Assembly (NCBI RefSeq): GCF_040436345.1 | Contig: NC_133221.1 | Span: forward strand, 25,063,665 to 25,127,664 | Length of the DNA stretch: 64,000 nt | Reading direction: 5' to 3' | DNA from: Pagrus major | Taxonomy: Eukaryota; Chordata; Actinopteri; Spariformes; Sparidae | Shown here: positions 38,201 to 52,000 of the stretch, one piece after another | How the letters are laid out: the number at the start of each line of letters is the position of its first letter | Position numbering within the stretch: the first letter of the stretch is position 1 | Translations under genes and position numbers: made by a program | The notes under the pieces: model-generated | The model's input: the letters and a program-made list of their open reading frames with translations, nothing else | What the model was told of the DNA's origin: nothing | The model's database searches: none

Positions 38201-41200
38201 CACAGCAGCCCTTTCGAGAGGATTCGGGGGGCGAGCCACCTGACCGAGCCCCAGGAGAGATGTCTCTCTCCCCTCTTGCCAGCCCCAACTTCCTGCAGGC
38301 CTCTCCTGCACCTGCAGACGTATGCTGCTTTACCTCCTTCAGTCCAGACTCTACTCCCTCGGGTGGTGGCCACTATGACTCTACAAAGCTTAGCCAGTCA
38401 CAGACTCTTTCAGGTGGCCTTGAAGATGAAGGAGAGGCAAAAGCGACAGCACGACAGGAGCCAGACGTGATGACCGGGGAGGAAGACACAGAAGGAGGAG
38501 AGGATAAGAATATGATTACTGAGGAAGCAGAAGAACTCCAAGAGAGTCCCTCTGAGAGCTCTCATCCTGCAGAGTTTAAGTAAGGAGTTTCTGCAAAAAG
38601 TGAGTTGTTTGTCATTGTTATGATGTTTAAAGTGTGTCTAATATTGTTTATTATTCATATTTCAGGGTGGACAACAATCACTTGCTTCTTCTCATGATTC
38701 ATGTATTCAGAGAGAACGAGGAGCAGCTCTTCAAGGTGAAACGAGACAACTCATTCTTTAATTGTTTTGAAAGAGGTTAAATTCTTGAGAAATTGTCAAT
38801 CTGTATGTGCTCAGCTGTAACATTTACAACAGAATGATAAAATCAAGACAGTACAGTGAGGTCATGGCATGTAACAGGCAGAAATAGAAATAAATTTGAT
38901 TGTCTTGAAAAGTAATTCTCTTCCACATTCCACAGTTGTGGTGTTGTTTGACAAAATTTTGACATTGAAGAAGTGGTTTGGAGACTGTTGTTCAGTGGAA
39001 ATGTTGCAAGGCTCAGTTTGCCAACTGCCTCCTTACTGGTTTTACTGAGGCTGTCGTAAGTTATTTGTCTGGTTTTAGTATTTTCAAACACAGAAACTGA
39101 TTCACACTTTGCATGAAACACCTTTACCTTTAAAATGATCATATAAGTATCAAGTAAAAACAGATTGCATTGGTTTGTAATAGATGATGAAAACCAACAG
39201 CTAGTGATGGACCATATGTTTACAAAATAACACTCACTATGCTCTGTTAACAGCTATATATGTAGCAACACCATGAGGTTACATACAAAGTTTGGAAAGT
39301 TTGGAAATGCTCAATCTTCTACCCTTTTTCAAAATTAGGAATAATCTTGAATGATAAATAACTCCTTGAAAAATGCTTGATTTTCAACATCATCAGGTGT
39401 TTTATCTAAAATCTTCTTCTCTTTGAAATAAAACGATGCCATCATATGTTTGTTTAATCCTGGGTTTGAGATTAGCAAGAATTAAATAATCATGATCAGA
39501 AAAGCTTTCATAAACAACTGGTTAAAAGACAACTAATAACTGTGGGTATATATTGGGTATTTAGTTGTTATGATAAAAACTGGCAATTTTTAGTGCTTGA
39601 ATTTTCCTCTTTAAAAGCTGTAGGAACCCTGCCCTGTGCTACAGTCTGTTATTCAAATTTCAGAACCCATCACCGTTGAACAGAATCATTTGAGACAGAT
39701 TGTGAATATTGTGTCTTCAGATGGTGAGAATGAGTACAGGTCATATGGAGGGAGACCTGCAGCCCCTTTACCTGCTGCTGACTGACTGTTACATCTACCT
39801 GCTTAGAAAGGGTAAGTGACTAAAAGGTCAGCATGCATTGGCTTTATTTAGTAATAAAGGTTGAACAGTACAACTCGTAAATTGGAACATACTGAAATTA
39901 GTATTGGGAGTCCCAATACATTTTTATACAGGGGAAAGGAGCATTGATCGTTTCATTTCCTTACCTTCAGGTTAGAGCCTGACACTGTTTTTAGGTCCTC
40001 TAAGAGTTTCTTCCATTGTAATTGTCCCTTAAAATCTACACAATTTATTTTCAGGAAGTGGGGAACACATTTAAAAAAGGTCATTCTGTCGGCAGAAAGC
40101 ACATTATATTAACATGTTCTCACTGCATGTGTTGGTTGTACATTTGTTTCCCTCCACAGGTGCAGCAGAGAAGCCATACTTCGTAGAAGAGGCCGTTTCC
40201 TATAATGAGCTGGACTATCTTTCAGTGAGTGTCCTGCACAACAAGGATTTTCCATTTTCTCCCATTTATCTGATTCATATTGAGTTTATGACATGATATT
40301 TCTGAGCCGTGTGGTTTTGTGTCTGATGTATTAGTCTTAATGCTGTCATCCTTTAGGTGGGCCTCGACCAACAGACAGTGACGGTGGTTTGTACCAACAG
40401 ACGAAGAAAGTTCCTGTTGGACACAGCTGACGCCTCTCTTACCTTGTGAGTGTACCTGTTACATTTGTGCCTTGTATTTCGTAATACTCTGACTACATAA
40501 TGAATCATAGGGCATTCACAACTACTGCATTTTTGTATTAACCCCCAGCATTAACCACCAGCTTGTTTGACTACAGTAACAGTGCAACTGCTTTCTTGCA
40601 GAGATAGCCAGTCTTTCCTTCTCTAAATACCTAAGATTTTCTTAATTTAATGTGGCGTAAAACAGAAAATTATTAGTCAACTACAACTAAGGTTATTTCC
40701 ACCCCCTTTTGTTAGAAGGCTCTCAAAGGCTCTGAATAGCCAAGTATAATGTCCTCCAATGTCACTTATTCTTGCATGTATATATCTGTGGTCTTATACT
40801 GCATTCCAGTTACATGGGAGACCACTCGCCCAAGTTGCTCTTACGCGAGAACGTGACGTCATTTCCTGGCTTGTAGCACAAATAGCGTTCCCGTTTGTCT
40901 CGCTACACGACGAGTCGGAAGAACATGGACGCCATCAGGGTAGTAGCAGGCTAGTCATTGTTATTGTTAGCTACATTAGCCTCTTTAGCAAACCAGCTCG
41001 AAAACAAAACTTTACATTGTATTGCATGCACAGCAAGACCGTGCAATGCATAAATTGGTGACCGGATTAAAGCAGCAATGTAATCAAATGTGTAAGAGCA
41101 TTTAAAATCGACATTAAAACGACCAACTTGGTACAAATACAAAGAAAATACATCAATTATGGGTGCAGCCATCTTTGTTTGACGAGTCGTTTGTCTATCC

Positions 41201-44200
41201 TCGCTCAACTCGGTGTACTCTCAGGAGCACCGAGTCAGACAGTGGATATTCCGACCAAAGGGGGCGTGCCTCGGTGAAATGTCGCGAGACAGCTGCGAGA
41301 TTTCCCACTTCACAACTCGGGCGAGTGGTCTCCCATGTAACTGGAATGCAGCATTACATGTCATGAAAATTGACTTTAATCCATACAGGAATGGGTGATT
41401 GTTGGTCCCTCCTCTGACCTTATCCAATCCATCTTTTCACTTACAGGTGGTTCTTGACTGTTCTCAAGTCAGCAATGGTGAAAGGTTGTCGTGAGCCTCC
41501 TTATCCCTCTGTTCTGACTGATGCCACCATGGAAAAACTGGCTCTTACTAAGTTCATCTCCCAGGAATCTCAGTGTGAGGTAAACCATTGTTAAACTTCA
41601 CATATACAGTAGTAGCTCTCCATTACAGGTCTGTTCATACATGTAACTAATCAACCACTAATCATAAGACAAAATTACAAAATATTACTGTACCAAGGGC
41701 TTTATACATAGTTGTCTTTACCAGTAGTCCTGCCTCTGACTGGACAAGAAACTGCAGTAAATGAATAGAAACCTTTAGGGAAATCTGTAACACAAGACGT
41801 TTATCACAATTAATAGCTTTGTGCGTCGAACTGTAACGCTCAAAGATGTAAAACGTTTTTTGCAATGCATTATTTTGATGCATTTGGCCCAAAGCCAGTA
41901 AAAATGACACAAGAAAAATATATTTAATTTTATTTTCTGGACTGTATCACAATGCAACAATAAGATAACTGATAAATACTCAACTCAAGTGTTTGCTAAT
42001 CAATTTTCATACTGTTTATGAATGGAAAAAATGGAAAAAATCTAACAGACCAAAGTATGCTTCAGAAAATGGTTAGTGGTAATGTATAGTTAAACATAGA
42101 CTAAAAAGCCCCTTTTTATAAGTTTCTATTTACCACTCCTATTCTTTGGCTGACTTTCAAAGCAGTGATAAACTAATGTTCGGCTGTTTCTCCAGGTATC
42201 AGAAGTGTCTATCCAGCTGTATTCACTGGTCCACTGGGAGGATCCTATGGACATGGCTTTGTCACCCCAGAGTGGCCCACCAAAGTTTGGAGCACCTTCC
42301 AGCACCAAGGAGGGGACTGTGCAGTACCGGGCAGGAACCACCTACCTGGGTAAAGAGCTGTGGAAAAGCTGCTACCTCATCCTCAGGTATGGACAGGTTG
42401 TACAAAACAGTACTCCTTTAAACTGATATTGATATGTTCCATTAAACACACTACAACTGAGATTAACATTCCCATATTGTGTATTAACAAGGGAAGGTTT
42501 CTTTCCTTCAGAAATACACCGATAAGTGTTCATGTTTATTACCACTGTAATATTTATCACACTTTAAACATCTAGCATATTGTAGTCCTGAAAAAAAACT
42601 ATTTTGAGTGTTAAAAATGTAGATCATGTTTACTATAATCCCCAGTATTTACTTCAGTACTTCACACTTTACTTTGAAAAATGAAAAATGCCAAAAATAT
42701 TGGAAGTGATAGTTCCTTCGACTTTTCACTCCTCTCGCCTTCTGCTGTTGCCAGTAATACTGAGAGCCTTAGCTGTAACCAGCAGGGGGGCCTGCCAGTG
42801 TGCCCAGAGGAACATGGTGTGTAATATAAAACACAGTGTGGGGGCTGGCTGCTTTTTGGCAATGGTCTTTCCTGTTGCAATAACAAGAAAGGTTGGAGAA
42901 ACGCTACCCAACATCACTCTGTAGTGGCCAATCATATATGCCGACAATTAGATCAGCTAGTCAATAGCATTGTTGTTAAAGCTGTTTACATTACATTTAT
43001 AAAATTACATTATAAACAATATAACCTAGTACTATAATACTTAAAATGGATGTTTGTCATGTTTTCTTATAAGCACTGGTTGACATGACATGCTCACTGT
43101 CAGGGTGAAATAGATACCGTCATACAGTATTGGCTAAAAGACACATGCACAAATTGCTCCCAGTTCATATTATGTCGCTTGGTGCCACAAACAACATCAG
43201 TACTGCAAAGAGACTTCACCAGCAAAGGAGGAGAAATACTCTGCAAACTTGTTGCAGATGGAGAAATCCTCTCTGAAAGAGTTGTTGCTCTCAAGCAGGG
43301 AACCTGAAACTTGGTACTAACCAGGCAGAGTTCATGAACCAAACGATGATACTCCTCCTTGTGTCCTCCCACACTGCTAAATAATACAGCCAATGCTAAG
43401 AACCTAAAACACACGCTGGTGGTCCTTAGAAGGCATGCCAGAAAATTGGTTTAGAACAATTCTGCTACTGGCATTGGCATCATTTCAGATGCTTTCAAAG
43501 GCTTTAAAGATTACAATGTATTATAAATATCATATGAAATAATATATTAATGTAAAAAAGCTTCAGATTAGGTGAATATAGATATTTGTCTTTTTTTTCT
43601 TGCAGCAATGGGATTCTGTACCTGTATGCAGAAAGAACCGATGTGACACCTCTACTGTCAGTCACTATGGGGTAAGCTTCAACTGGCGGAAAGTCCTTTT
43701 TCACAGCACACATTTTGACTTGACAAGAAAAGCACAGATGTTACTAATAACATTAACGGGTGCTCTGTTCCAGTGAAGTGTGCCAGGGAGACAGTGAGTC
43801 AACCTGTATGATACCAGGAACCTGATACTGAAGCAGCTAAATGGAATTCAGCCATCATATTAATTATAACATTTACACCTGTGCTTTTTTAACTGTGACA
43901 TTTAAAAATGTGAAAAAAGCCGATTAAACTGGAGATTGTTAGTCAGTCGAGGCCTTGTTCAAAAGTGGTAAACTCAAAAAAGAAACCTAATTACTCCACA
44001 GAGGAGAACATTGTGGAGGCTGCCGTCGCTCAAACAGCACAGAGCGTCCTCACGCCTTCCAGGTCATCCTGACAGAGCGACCTCCGCTCGAGCTCAGCGC
44101 CAACAATGAGCAGGACATGGCCGACTGGATGCAGCTGCTGTGCCAGTCCGTCTCCAAAGGGGTAAGGAGATGTGCAGTACATATACCATGTGTTGAGCAA

Positions 44201-45939
44201 ACTTTCTTATAATGCATGTATCTCAACACTTAAATTCAGTACAATATAAAAGGTCAATATTGATTCATATAAGTCCCATTTATATAAGGAAGGTATGATT
44301 AAGCTATAACCACCTTACCTGCAGGTCATCCCTCAGGGTGTGGCCCCCACTCCATGTATCCCATGTTGCCTGGTAATGACAGACAGTAAGCTGCTAACCT
44401 GCCATCAGGACTGTCAGACCAGCTTCTTCCGGTCTCTGGGCAGCGTTGAGATCTGTGATGTCACTGCTGTCAGCGTGGAGGCCAACAAGCATTACTGTGT
44501 CATTGTGAGTGTTTGTCTGTTTCACTCATCTGTCTTAGTCCAATATGTGGTATATATATTTTTATATTAGACCTTAGTTATTGTATTTATTTATACATAT
44601 GTGGTCTCCTGCGCCATACTTTTTAGATATTTTACCTATGGATTTAAGTGATGTCATTATTTGCTTTTACCGGATGCAAACGTCACAAATGTTTTCGGTT
44701 AAGTGCTGAATTTATTAAATGAGATGATTTTTAAAATGTTTAAAAAAAAAACAAAGGCTTCTCCATGATATCCTAATGTAAATACAATATTTTTCAGCCC
44801 TCATAAACATACGAGACACACATCATACATCACAATGCAGATTCTACCAAAGAAACTGTGCAAACTTTCTTGGATATCAGTAGCATTGTGCTGGGGTCAG
44901 ATGTCTCCTCAAATGTTTGATGGTATCTTAAGTTTTGCCTTTGTCCCACTGTAACTGTTCGTCACAAACACACATACAGAGAAAGACGGAGCATGAGGAG
45001 GTTTTATTTTGTATATTATGAAACCGTACAGCATATTATGTACCAGTATATGGTACTGCTCTTGTGTTTAAGGTCTTTAATGTAAGCCTTCATGCTTCAT
45101 GCTTTGTCCCTGCTTCCCCCCTGTGTAGGAGTTTGCAGCAGATCGCACTCAGTTCCTTCCTCCATGGGTCTTGTATTTCAGTGGCTGTGAGGAGAGAGAT
45201 CGATTGCTTGAGGCGTTAGACAACACATGGAAGGCCATTTTCCAGGTGTGAGGATATACTCTTGTTGTCAGTGGTTTAAAGGGAAACGTCAGCAATGTTA
45301 TACAATAAAGTGTGTTTACAGGTCTTGTGGAGTTCAACTGCATATGTGAAAAAAGTAGTATGAAGTCTTTTGTGGCTCCAGAGGAACCTGCATGTGATCA
45401 GATAAATTGCCTCCAGTGACTCAGTACTGCACTGCACAGTGATCAAAAGCTGAGATGTCACCCTTTTAATCCACCTTTTCTTCTTTCTTTTCAAAGCCTG
45501 GTGTCTACCCTGCCCACAATGCAGCTTAGCCAGTGACATCACTGGAGGCAATTTATCAGATTACATGCCTCCTCTGGAGACTTTATACTGCTTTTATTCA
45601 CATATGCGGTAGTATTCCCCAAGACCTGTAAACACTCTGTAATGTGTAAAATTGATGGAGTTAGAAAAAATGTAACATTACAATACTTAATACTTACTTC
45701 CCCAAACATCAGCATTATAACACATTCAGCAGCTTAATTCTGACTACTGCCATTAGCAGTCCATCTGATTGAACCCTCATGTGTGTCCTGACTGTACACA
45801 GGTTGACCTTCCCCACAGAGGGGTGCTGGATCCATCTGTGCAGAAGCGTTGTGGTGAGGCCCTCGCCCTGATGAATAGTGCCTGGCAGAGAGCAGACAGT
45901 CTGGCCCGAGGCAGAGCCCAGCGTGAACCCTGGTGCTGA
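30125..45939 (+). CDS. plekhm2: RUN and PH domain adaptor PLEKHM2 (SKIP), 20 exons
   Basis: Exons: 30125-30184, 32311-32417, 32659-32768, 32885-32984, 33127-33214, 33307-33481, 35772-35831, 37336-37624, 37797-38579, 38666-38735, 39721-39811, 40160-40224, 40357-40445, 41447-41579, 42196-42386, 43606-43671, 44002-44161, 44325-44504, 45129-45245 and 45802-45939. They join in phase to 1023 codons plus TGA; human PLEKHM2 has 1019. It is a cytosolic adaptor on lysosomes that binds ARL8 through its RUN domain and recruits kinesin-1 (family knowledge). The RUN domain covers residues 1-160 (VKDRILENISLSVKKLQSYF). Two tryptophan-acidic motifs that bind kinesin light chain follow: LEWDD (W203) and DWEEGD (W232). 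A long acidic, low-complexity middle (about 240-590, mostly exon 9) has a basic patch MARRRKPAKKRRGKG. The conserved C-terminal half has a PH domain near 778-875 and ends REPWC. The start has good Kozak context (GTGATGG). Confidence 0.97.
31300..31990 (-). mobile_element. Tc1-like transposon relic in plekhm2 intron 1
   Basis: On the minus strand the sequence carries scattered, frame-broken pieces of a Tc1 transposase. A VQRDND segment with HTVK nearby matches the catalytic DNDP/DNAP region, and a DLNPT stretch corresponds to the DLNPIE motif. Further on is the usual 3'-end sequence with GCAACCAAGTATTTT. Frameshifts and stops are many, so it is long dead. The exact ends and inverted repeats were not resolved. 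Confidence 0.65.
33490..35011. mobile_element. hAT-like element in plekhm2 intron 6
   Basis: Inverted ends: TAGGGATGTCCTGATCCCAA on the left, and GGATTGGCTCGGGACATCCCTA on the right as a diverged inverse copy. The flanking eight bases (GTAAGACG and GGAAGCAG) agree at five positions, as an aged 8-base duplication might. The interior lacks transposase and includes a degenerate TTACC-rich region. The left end starts 8 bases into the intron, immediately after the donor GTAAGACG. Confidence 0.6.
33830..34390. repeat. Degenerate TTATTACC/GTTACCA-rich region
   Basis: Within the hAT-like element, units such as TTATTACC, TTACCATG and CTATTACCTT recur at irregular spacing for over 500 bases without forming a strict tandem array. 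No reading frame is supported. Confidence 0.6.
35236..35296. repeat. (TTA)n / (TTG)n microsatellite
   Basis: TTG units followed by about a dozen TTA units, an ATTTT interruption and more TTA units, in plekhm2 intron 6. Confidence 0.95.
35832..37335. other. plekhm2 intron 7, no recognised feature
   Basis: A 1.5-kb intron between exons 7 and 8. I see no transposon ends, RNA gene or convincing extra exon in it. Confidence 0.5.
40799..41351. mobile_element. 553-base TIR element in plekhm2 intron 13
   Basis: The terminal 39 bases form inverted repeats with a single mismatch (left end CTGCATTCCAGTTACATGGG). The interior is richer in CpG than the surrounding intron. There is no transposase. High identity of the ends suggests a younger insertion than the others in the window. 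No clear target duplication was found, so the superfamily is open. Confidence 0.85.
45276..45690. mobile_element. Fold-back element with TTAA ends in plekhm2 intron 19
   Basis: Two arms of about 100 bases (core 45312-45420 and 45530-45636) are imperfect inverted copies; GATAAATTGCCTCCAGTGA on the left pairs with TCACTGGAGGCAATTTATC on the right. TTAA occurs at each outer end. The element makes up about three quarters of the 556-base intron. Confidence 0.8.
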
Positions 45940-48900
45940 CGGACACACACAAAAACACACAGAGACAGACTCACAGTCAAACAGTCTGATATAGTTCCAG
46001 GATAGATGGAGTAACTCCGGCTTCACAGTCACTGCAAACTGTTCAGAGTCCTGAAAGACTGAAATGAACCAATCAGATGTGGTTATAGGTTGTTGTCCTA
46101 CAGCGTTAGCTTGTGATGCACCTCTGATCCACTGATGAAATGTTTCAATCAGAGAAACTCCCTGCAGAAGTAGCAATGCATCTGGCAAACAGTAAGACAT
46201 TCTCACTAGAAATCATATAAACGAACCTCCAGCAGAACACTACAGCAGGTTTGATTTGATCCTGGTGATATTAGCAGTCCTAAATAGCAGCAATGCAGAA
46301 CAAACATGCTGAATGAAGTAAATGTGTCGTGTCATGTGATGAGATATTTTGTACTCGATATGGGAGAAAAAAGCTCTGTAGGAAACATTGATGGATAAAT
46401 GTACAACGCACAAACAGTAGTTTGACACGAAGACTTTGAACCAACCTACAAATTCAAATAAGTCCTGCTGAAGTGAATTTGAGAATTTTGTCTCAACAAC
46501 GTTACCATCTTCAGAGGGGAATCTTAAAATGAACACTGATGTACAGATATAATCTTCGAAGCTTTGACTTTAAGATGTAGAATGATGAAACACATATTTA
46601 GCACAGTGAGTAAGCTGAGTAGGGATTAAGCTTCCCTGCACAGTGACATGAGAGAATCATTAATGTTTTCTTTAAAGAACAAATGTGGTGATATTTATCA
46701 AGAAAGCCATATATGAAGGAGGCAGTTGCTGCTTATTTGCAACATGGAAAACTTACCACTCCTCGCCTTGCACACTATAAATCACTAATGCTCTCTGCTT
46801 GCACAGCTCGCACATCTGTGTGACGATAAAAGCCACTTCCTGCTTACACAGAAACAGTTGCAGGATGTTCTACTGAAGCCTAACTGTGGTACAGTTGTAG
46901 AGCAAATGTACAGCGCTTGTACAGTATCAACACATAGTCACTGACGGCTTGTTTATTATCATCACATCGTACATTAGCTTGAGTGAATGAGGATCTTAAT
47001 ATGAAAAACGTGGATATTTAACACTTGCACTGTTACATGACATGCTCACGCCTGTATCGTCTCTGAGATCTTGCCTCTCCAATTTAAATGTTGAAAAAAA
47101 AAAAAAACATGCATCAGGAGATGCAACGGACTTGCCTTTTCTCCACTCCACAGAGACGAGTGGAGGCTTTCATGCAGACTTGCACATTGTTAGTGTTTTT
47201 TTTAATGGTATCAGTTGTGGTTATGTGTTAATATCATAACGTGCTGTGTTATTACCATTTTAGAGAAAGTGGGAACAATTGTTACTAAATTATTCAGTTA
47301 AGTGGTGACATTTTAATGATATTGAATTTCGTGTCTGCATTAGTGGACGTGTACTTCCCTCGTGAGTGTGGGTAAGAATTAGTCCGTTTGAAGTTGTATT
47401 GGCACCACTGGTTGGTGGCATCATACTGTACTGTACAGTAAGATCTGGCCACGCCACTGAATTAGATCATCCCCTCGTGTACTAGTCATCATTTAGTGGT
47501 GTAGGGCCATTTTTGAGGTTTATAAAATCATTAAAAAGCCTTTCAACCTACAGCAAGTGTAGCATCTGTTCTTAGCAGATTAATGCTTTGAAATTGCCTG
47601 TGATATCATCCATTATTAAAGCTTTACTTGAAGAAGAAATAAGAATTAGACTGTAAACTCTTTCTAGTTCCTCTACAAATTATAGTCAGTAGATGGCCGT
47701 GCATGTGTTACAATCTGTCCATAACATGAATACTAATTTGAGTACTGCTGCTCTGTCTATGGCAGTGTAAGTGCTCTCAGTGCAATGACAATGTCGCCTT
47801 TCTGACAACCTTGAGTGATTTGTTTAAACTTAACGAAGCACTGTATTTTCCTTTTTGTAGTTGCCTTACACTGTACAATTTGGCTGACTGCATCGAACAC
47901 TTAAAACAATCATCTTTGTTTCTGTCCTGGTTTCTTTTGATAGACAAGTCCAATTATGTGCTGTATGTATGGCTGGGTATCGACCTCAGACATACTGGTG
48001 TCTTTATTGACTGTGGCACAGAATGGTATCATATTGTCGGATTTGTGCCTAAAAATCGGGAAATCAGGCAGGTTTTTCTAGAAAAAATGTGATTATAGTC
48101 AGCAGAGTGAGGTATTAAAAAAACATTGTTTGAAAATTTTAGACATCAGTATCACAAACCCTAAAATATTACCCGGCCCTGTGCATTACTTTACTCATGT
48201 ACTGTGTGTTTGTATGGAATTCATTGTCAGCATTAATCAGTGCTTCAAGCCTTTCTAAGTGCCCCTTGGTCTCACTCATCTTCTGCTCCTTTACAAAGAA
48301 ATCTAATCTCAGGTGAAAAAGGTACATCACATCCAAAACCTTAAGACTCACCGTGTGTGTTTTTTATTTTTTAACATGCTGCTGTTTTGTCTAATTCAGT
48401 ATTTTTTAACTCCTTTTTTTCTATTTTGGCTCCTCCCATGTTTCACGCAGCATTATGATGTTATTTTGCGCGCACAGACGAGGCTGCACAGTAGTATCAC
48501 ATGTTGGAAAAGGTTTTTATGTAGAAGTCCTTTTAATAATTCAGTGGGTTCTAAATTAGGATCACTCGCCTGTGTTGTTGGAGTCCTCTCCCCCCCAGAG
48601 GATCACTTAAGGATTTTTTGACCAGAGAGAGTACGGTTGCAATAGTTGGACTTACTTGAAAAGATTGTTGGATTATCAATAAAAAATTGACTGCTAAAGT
48701 TGTGGCCTATGAAGTGTATATAAAGAAAGTCTTTTCGAGCGGTGTTTTGAATGTGAGACATTGCTGGCCAATGATGGATGACATCTACTAAGTGACGCGT
48801 TGTGAAAAAGCGCTGTTTGGTTTTGTTCATAAATGTATACTGCATGTAATATTTGTATTATGTTTAGGAGTTTTACCAAATTGTAAATAGAAGCACTAAT

Positions 48901-49021
48901 CAAGCATAACATACTGTACACTCACACGCAAAGACGTGCATGTCCATAAGGTTTTATACTGTTCATAATGGTAATGAATGTACAAATAAACCTTTGTGAT
49001 TGGACGGCGTAACTGAATAAA
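45940..49021 (+). terminator. plekhm2: Long plekhm2 3' UTR with several poly(A) signals
   Basis: No further exon is seen after the stop codon. AATAAA hexamers occur at 48678-48683, 48985-48990 and 49016-49021. The last two, close together, are the best candidates for the main 3' end, which implies a UTR of about 3.1 kb. Frames within it (for example 47811-48092) have no family resemblance. An earlier, unlisted cleavage site cannot be excluded. Confidence 0.5.
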
Positions 49022-49039
49022 GTGAAATGAAAACATTGG

Positions 49040-52000
49040 CTCCTGTGGTGACAGTATCTCTGTTTCTAACTTCTATATTTCTGTTATAGGTCAAACCAGT
49101 GAAATGCTGTGTGTTGAAAACATAAGGACAGTCATGTTAGAGCAGGGACAGATGTTAACAGGTAAGACAGCAGGTGTGTGTCAGGTAAACTGTCTTCTTT
49201 CACTCAGATTGACAGAAGGTGTAGACTCCCACACATACGGTTCTTTAAATCCCCATTGTTTAGCATGTGAAAGGATGGTTGTCAGCACAAAAACAACATA
49301 TCGATTGTATGTATGCGGGAGTTGATTTGTTGTTGATTAATTGTCCTGACTCAGTAATTACCTACTTGAATTCCTCACTTTTAAAGCTCCCTTTCCAGCC
49401 TACATCACTGTTTTGAAGTTGAAAATCTATGATGACTGGAAAGCGTCGACCAATAACACAATGACAGATAAGCGTCACCCATAGCTGTATGCTGTGCTCT
49501 TTCAGAAATAATCTTTGAGATGTTCAGTCAATGTTGCACTTCCTCTCGGTGACCAGTAGAGGTCATGTACGGCTGTTTTTTTATGATTTCTAAAGTCTCC
49601 TTAATTCCAGTGAAGGGAAATGTTACTGCTGCAGCATACAGTCATAGTACAGAGCTCCCCTGGGGTCAGTTTAGGAGAATAAGTAAATCTGTACTCTCTG
49701 TTTATAAACCGTGCTCCCAGATTTATCATGTTTCTCTATGTATTTTTAAGCGTGACGCAGCCACAGACGGGCTGTCCTCCCCCCTCCTGTCTCACTGTGT
49801 TGATGATGTCATGAGTGTCTATATTACTATTTTATACAATTACCTCATTTTGGTTTATTTAGGCTTATTTATTTTGCCCATAATAATCCATTTTATGATA
49901 ACATTCATATAGAGATTCCTCTGTAATGTTCCTGCTGTACTCCAGAGATATTCCTAATTGGATTTTCTTGTTAATTTAAGTTCTACTTGAAAATGTGCTT
50001 TAGTAATTTTGATAACATCCAAATACATATGAATCCATGTATATTTTATGTAGTAACACTGTATGAAACTGCTTATGCAATTAACAGCCATTTTAAAGTA
50101 ACAATGTTGCCACAAATTGCAAAACCATGGGAACGGGTTATAAATATGAGAGCATAACCAATAGTGTCAGTGCACTAACACCAGGCCTTTCAAGAAATTG
50201 ATTTATCGAAACGTCCTTCTAGAGGGCTGATTGTAGCATACTAACTCCCATAGTTTTGGACTAAGATGTTCAGCAATTACATATGAATGTCAAGTGTCAC
50301 ACTTAAGCCATGTAGCGTAGTTATCAAAGGAACAGTTGGTTGAGCACCATGTGTTTTTTCAGATCCACCCTCTTATGTCTGTGTATTCTCATATTCTCAG
50401 TTGCAGCTAGCCAGCACAACCTCTGTTCTTCTACAGCTGTTCATCAGCATTTAGGGTGGTCATACCCTCATTTAAGGGTTTGTTGATTAGAGATTTTTAA
50501 AGCCCAATGGTTTAGATTTTATGGTTGTTTTCTTAAAGGTTAAGTTCGCTCAAAAATGAAAATTCAGTCATTATCTACTCCCCATCATGCAGATGGAATG
50601 TATGGTGAAGTTTTCTTGTCCTCAAAACATTTCTGGAGCTTCAAAGCAAAGCAGGGTTGCAGCATTCTCCTAAACAGCTGAAGTAGATGGGGACTTTTAA
50701 AATGTAAAAAACAATCCCCCCAAAACAATAACGTGGCTCCACACAGCTCATACGGCATAATTCAAGTCTCCGGTAGCCCCAAGATCCCAAATTGATAATT
50801 ATTGAAAAGATGTTACTTACACCCATTATGTGTGGTCGAGCTTGTGCACCCACCTCACGCAGGATGGGTACTACTGCTTCTAGCTTAGCAGCTACAGTGA
50901 AGATTTCAGCTTCCAGAGACTTGGATTACGCCAGATGAGCTGCATTTTAAAACAAGTCTCCATCTACTTCAGCTGTTTAGGAGAATGCTGCAATGCTGTT
51001 TTGCTGTGAAGCTCCAGAAATGTTTTGTAAGCTATGAAACTTTATCCAACTTTCCATCTGCGTGGGGCTGAGTAGATATTGACTGAATTTTCATTTTTGG
51101 GTGAATTTATTCTTTAATTGCGGCGAAGCAAAATCAAATATGTCCCACTAGTTGTTTTATTCTAGTCGTCTATTTTTTATGATCGTATAGTTCTGAGTGT
51201 GAGGCACCTTATAAATACCAGAAAGGTTGAAATTGAATGTATGGGAACCACGGCTTCTAACCATCGATAAGATATTTTCAAAAACTTTAAGAATAAAGAT
51301 CCACTATTACAACTAATGGTGTTTGGTACTAGCTGAAATGTGTTCGTAGTGAAAAGAAGCCAACATCCATCACAGCACAGATCACTTTATGTTCGCAGCT
51401 TCTGGTGTTATTGATTATCTTTTGTAGTTGCTAGGGCAACAAGTTACCACTGATCTTGTTCAGATGCGTTTTCATTATTTTAGCAACATAATATGTCACC
51501 TTGTAGTGTTACCATGGTTTCAATGAGCCATTAAATCTTCTCCCTGTCTGTATTTTCTCTGCACACAATAATACAGAATCTATCTTTAATGGAAAGCGGC
51601 AATATTGGCTGATGGATGACAAAGAGTACCAAGAGCTTTACAAAAGAACAGAGGAAAAGTCACATTGATCCCCTGCAGGAAGGGAAATTGAGGAAGATGA
51701 GAACACAACAGGAGGTGTAATTAGACTGTTAAAGATACAGCTTGAGGTTGATGGAGACTCTGAGATGCCAAAGCCAGTGTTCAGTCCAAAGTGTTTTTTA
51801 ACAGCGTACTGATGATTCAGTGCCTCTTAAAGCATTGTCCAGGGAAGAAAGAAGATTAGTGCTCCTTTGTAAGTGAAAATTATGAACCAGCAATCCCTGT
51901 CTGATCACAAAATCATATTGTGTTTATTAAACAGGTTCGTAGAGTCATCTCATTCCTCCTCCATAATGAAAGTGATCCAAGAGCACAGGGCAGTGCATGG

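Noticed and set aside
37953-38373. Several long frames in other phases over plekhm2 exon 9
   Set aside because: Shadows of a GC-richer 783-base exon whose main frame carries the family sequence.
47811-48092. 93-codon frame downstream of plekhm2
   Set aside because: No family resemblance, no splice context and located within the likely plekhm2 3' UTR; best explained by chance.
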